A stretch of DNA of 64,000 nucleotides. Source: MTP4 sp052056915. GTDB taxonomy: Archaea; Halobacteriota; Methanosarcinia; Methanosarcinales; Methanosarcinaceae. Position 1 is the stretch's first letter, and every line of letters begins with the position of its first letter. The DNA is taken from NCBI RefSeq assembly GCF_052056915.1, contig NZ_CP195119.1:62001-126000 (forward strand), written 5' to 3'. This document shows positions 61,705 to 64,000 of the stretch, piece by piece. Position numbers and translations under genes: made by a program. The notes below the pieces were generated by a model that was not told the DNA's origin, searched no databases, and saw only the letters and a program-made list of their open reading frames with translations.

Positions 61705-62145
61705 ATGGACGCATTGCATATTTTTGGAATGCTTACCGCCAATCGCATATCGGACTTCAGCGGAGTTGCGGAATCCACAGTTACCAATAAACTTAAGGAA
61801 ATGGAGAATATAGGACTGTTAGAACTATCACCTGCGTCAACCCCTCTGAAAAAAAAATGGACACTTACGGCATTTGGGCAGGAAACCCACCGCATATTCA
61901 AAGAGAACAATTATGCATATTTCAGGATAGAGCCCGGAGATTTCCCTGAAAAGAACCGGGTGAAATATAATGAGATCCAGCAGGCCCTGAGCAATGACTG
62001 GCATACATTCGAAGAAATCAGAATGCTCTCAAGCAGCACGAAAATGGAAGCAAAAATGTTCTTGAGATATATTCAATTCAGGCATGATATGGAAGAAAAC
62101 CTGATAAACAACAAAATAAAATACAAAATAGTCCAGGAAGAATAA
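61705..62145 (+). CDS. Winged-helix protein of the SMC/RdfA-like operon
   Basis: Protein of about 146 residues. The N-terminal half is a winged helix (ALHIFGMLTANRISDFSGVAESTVTNKLKEMENIGLLEL, wing PLKKKWTLTAFGQ). The C-terminal half may be a second one (QQALSNDWHTFEEIRMLSSSTKMEAKMFLRYIQ). It begins 17 bp after the RdfA-like stop, and AAGGAGGGG lies at the very end of that gene, so translation is probably coupled. The exact start (ATG 61705, TTG 61696 or a rarer codon) is uncertain. It is probably the regulator of the operon. Confidence 0.65.
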   Translation: MDALHIFGMLTANRISDFSGVAESTVTNKLKEMENIGLLELSPASTPLKKKWTLTAFGQETHRIFKENNYAYFRIEPGDFPEKNRVKYNEIQQALSNDWHTFEEIRMLSSSTKMEAKMFLRYIQFRHDMEENLINNKIKYKIVQEE

Positions 62146-62240
62146 GGCCCGGTAAAGCCGGCCCATTCAAAGGGTTTCGTATTCGGAAAAAATGAAAAAA
62201 CTCCCGGACTAAAAGCCAGATAAGCCCTATCCGGGCATAG

Positions 62241-62485
62241 TTTGGCTTTGCTATCCTATTGTTTTTCCGATCCTGTTGACTCTGCCATCCAAAGGCCTTA
62301 CTATCCTATTGGCTTTGCTATCCTATTGGCTTTGCTATCCTATTGGCTTTGCTATCCTATTGGCTTTGCTATCCCGTTGACTCTGCCATCCAAAGGCCTT
62401 ACTATCCGATCGACTTTGCTATCCTATTGTTTTTCCGATCCCGTTGACTCTGCCACCCGATGAACTTTGCTACCTTATTGATTAT
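62241..62485. repeat. 17-bp minisatellite
   Basis: About fourteen units of ggctttgctatcctatt and variants (gtttttccgatcctgtt, gactctgccatccaaag, aactttgctaccttatt) lie head to tail. The variant order bigger-gactctgccatccaaag-gccttactatc occurs twice, so larger blocks have also duplicated. A 73-codon ORF over it is spurious. The rest of the 62146-62613 gap is AT-rich. Confidence 0.92.
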
Positions 62486-62613
62486 TATGAAATTACAGGG
62501 ATTTTTTACCCAAGATTATAAATCAATTTTCAAATTTCGGAATCTAAAAATTAAACAAAATTTCAGGTCATTTTAAAAACGTAAAATAATGACCCAAAAA
62601 ACAAGGCCATTTT

Positions 62614-63813
62614 TCAATATTTATCCATATCTACAGTGAGGACCCCGTTCATCAGGGACACAAATTCCGGGACGGTTCCTTTTAATTTCAAGGCCACCTT
62701 CCGATTGACCAGGATATGCCTCTGGTAGGGACCGGCATATATAATCAGGTGCCCATCTCCCTTTTTGAAATAGTATCTCAAATGTATATCTTCTTTTTTG
62801 TAATTGGCCGGAACCTCAGTAAGGAATATCACTTTGTTTTCAGTTTCAAAGACTTCAGTAATATATTCCGGATTTCCTTTCTCAAGTTCTGTTTTCAGGT
62901 TTACGGATTTCAATCCTTCCGAGCTCGAATCCTTCTGCAATCTTCGCTTTTTTTGTTCTTTTCGTAACCGGTATTTTTTTTGTACTTTTTGCAATCTTAT
63001 TTTTTTTTGCCCTTCTTTCCACCTGGAAATCCTTTTGTCGAAATCCCGGAAATCCTTATCCCTTTCGGGAATCCGCCCTCCAGCGGCCTTTTTTGACGGC
63101 AGGGATTTTGATTTGACCGGCTCAACCCCCAGCCCGTGTTCAACAGGTTCCGGGTCCTGAGAGAGTCCCCTATCTTCCTGTTTTTGGCCTGGCCCGGAAT
63201 TCCCTTTCTGGATATCATCAGGTTTTGGGCAGGCATCATACGGCCCGGAGTCCTGTGTACAGTTCCCGTATTCCCGGTCCTGCATATATTTTCCGGCTTT
63301 GCAGGAATCTTGCCCGATTTCGTAAAATTCCGGGATTTGTATGTGTTTATCATGTTCCGGTTTTTCTACACATTTTTCAAGTTCGGTTTTTTGCGCGGAT
63401 TTACCCCTCACATTCAGGAATCTACCCCCGGCTTTTAAATACCCTGAGTTTTTAACCGAAGGGTGATAAGTTGTTTCCGGGTTATCGCCGCATTTCTTAC
63501 CGGGGCTTTTCCCGGTACTGGCATTATTGCCTATCCTTTTATTCGCTCTGCTCTTAAAGTTGGGTTTTTCATTATTAGGGGATTTATTTGAACCCTCCGC
63601 AAGCCTGTATACGTTCGGGGATATTGTTTGAAAACCGGGATTTGTCCTTTTTAGCCGGGTTTTCCAGTTTCCTTTCCGGGACCTGTAGCCTGGCCCGGAG
63701 TCAGGAAGATGAAGATTTAGGTCCAGGAGATTTCCGATATTGAGTTTCAAACCCGGGCCGGGAAAGGGATTTTCCGGAACCTCTTGACTTTTTCTGGCCA
63801 TGTCTTGCCTCAT
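62614..63813 (-). CDS. Low-complexity protein with C-terminal Hsp20-like domain (GvpH-like?)
   Basis: Protein of 399 residues (or 395 from the ATG at 63801, which has GAGG at better spacing). The first 300 residues are basic, Gly/Asn/Lys/Pro-rich and probably disordered, with KVQKKYRLRKEQKKRRLQK-type repeats at 270-295. The last 85 residues, TEVFETENKVIFLTEVPANYKKEDIHLRYY, then IIYAGPYQRHILVNRKVALK and SLMNGVLTVDMDKY, follow the Hsp20/alpha-crystallin pattern ending in NGVLxV. In gas-vesicle clusters GvpH has such a domain; the NIGNLLDL piece near the start would fit. The GvpH assignment is tentative; the Hsp20-like part is more certain. Confidence 0.55.
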   Translation of the reverse strand: MRQDMARKSQEVPENPFPGPGLKLNIGNLLDLNLHLPDSGPGYRSRKGNWKTRLKRTNPGFQTISPNVYRLAEGSNKSPNNEKPNFKSRANKRIGNNASTGKSPGKKCGDNPETTYHPSVKNSGYLKAGGRFLNVRGKSAQKTELEKCVEKPEHDKHIQIPEFYEIGQDSCKAGKYMQDREYGNCTQDSGPYDACPKPDDIQKGNSGPGQKQEDRGLSQDPEPVEHGLGVEPVKSKSLPSKKAAGGRIPERDKDFRDFDKRISRWKEGQKKIRLQKVQKKYRLRKEQKKRRLQKDSSSEGLKSVNLKTELEKGNPEYITEVFETENKVIFLTEVPANYKKEDIHLRYYFKKGDGHLIIYAGPYQRHILVNRKVALKLKGTVPEFVSLMNGVLTVDMDKY

Positions 63814-63926
63814 TTCCTCCTGACTTTTATTGCAGCAGTTTTCATGATGTACAGGCTCTCCGGCCAGGTGCCGGGAGAAGAACCGAATTCCCTATTTACC
63901 CTCATCGGACAGTTCCGGAGTCTGAT

Positions 63927-64000
63927 TCAGGGGGGAGAAGAGGCCTTTAACCCCAATCCGTTTTCAAGGGATTTTTTGAGTTCCCGGACCTCCCCGACAT
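63927..64000 (-). CDS. 3' end of a minus-strand gene, possibly a gvp gene
   Basis: The frame reads ...VGEVRELKKSLENGLGLKAS and ends in UGA at 63929-63927. Only 23 codons are in the window, charged and helical. The gap to the Hsp20-like gene holds AGGAGG for that gene. If the neighbour is GvpH, this could be another gas-vesicle gene; the sequence is too short to say. Confidence 0.45.
   Translation of the reverse strand, partial: VGEVRELKKSLENGLGLKASSPP

Noticed and set aside
62242..62463. 73-codon ORF in the 17-bp array
   Set aside because: Hydrophobic repetitive translation of a minisatellite, no start signal.

Overview
The window reads as chromosomal DNA of a methanogenic archaeon of the Methanosarcinales, most likely the genus Methanosarcina. 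The support is two methanogenesis-marker-8 (DUF2099) paralogs, a DUF2769 Cys-rich protein, two FilR1/DUF1724 winged-helix regulators, a UPF0282 metallo-hydrolase, archaeal Dpo4-type DinB, inositol-phosphate synthase, TATA-box promoters, long repeat-filled intergenic gaps and rare use of UAG as a stop (four genes by my reading). No tRNA, rRNA or CRISPR array was recognised.

Layout. 0-24 kb is mostly housekeeping and accessory single genes: a truncated APC permease, a repeat-rich gap, tandem-PAS protein, photolyase-like protein, HExxH protein, FilR1 regulator, MBL hydrolase, AI-2E-type permease, NERD protein, dinB, a complete IS1182-type element (13713-15407), a thioredoxin-like protein, a sorbosone-dehydrogenase-like protein, a stand-alone ferritin-like protein of the encapsulin-cargo type, ino1, a flippase-like protein, paaK and a large secreted protein. 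25-31 kb is an accessory island: a P-loop ATPase, its TPR partner with a degenerate ATPase-like N-terminus, and a STAND (NB-ARC-like) TPR protein whose TPRs are near-identical 120-bp DNA repeats. Dispersed hairpin elements punctuate the island and recur elsewhere. 31-33.5 kb holds the two marker-8 paralogs. 34-40 kb has two paralogous pairs of secreted proteins (META-domain lipoprotein plus an acidic exported protein) around a regulator. One copy of the exported protein carries two in-frame UAG codons, so it is a pyrrolysine or readthrough candidate. Two tandem K+ channels follow.

40-48.4 kb is a minus-strand run: ABC-2 exporter, AI-2E-type permease, FilR1 regulator, RND/MMPL exporter, TrmB and MarR regulators. 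48.8-52.7 kb is a redox/detoxification group (ferredoxin-type aldo/keto reductase, alpha/beta hydrolase, cupin, TetR regulator). Every promoter in it carries a TGA-rich palindrome, suggesting one TetR regulon. 52.8-56.4 kb is an XpaC-like / VWA / TelA operon of bacterial type.

57-62.2 kb is the other candidate system: an AAA ATPase with a small partner, divergent from an archaea-specific SMC/Rad50-like protein with a zinc hook, an RdfA-like (rod-determining-factor-like) protein and a winged-helix regulator. The window ends with a 17-bp minisatellite, a long low-complexity protein with a C-terminal Hsp20-like domain (possibly GvpH-like), and the 3' end of one more minus-strand gene, which may be the edge of a gas-vesicle cluster.
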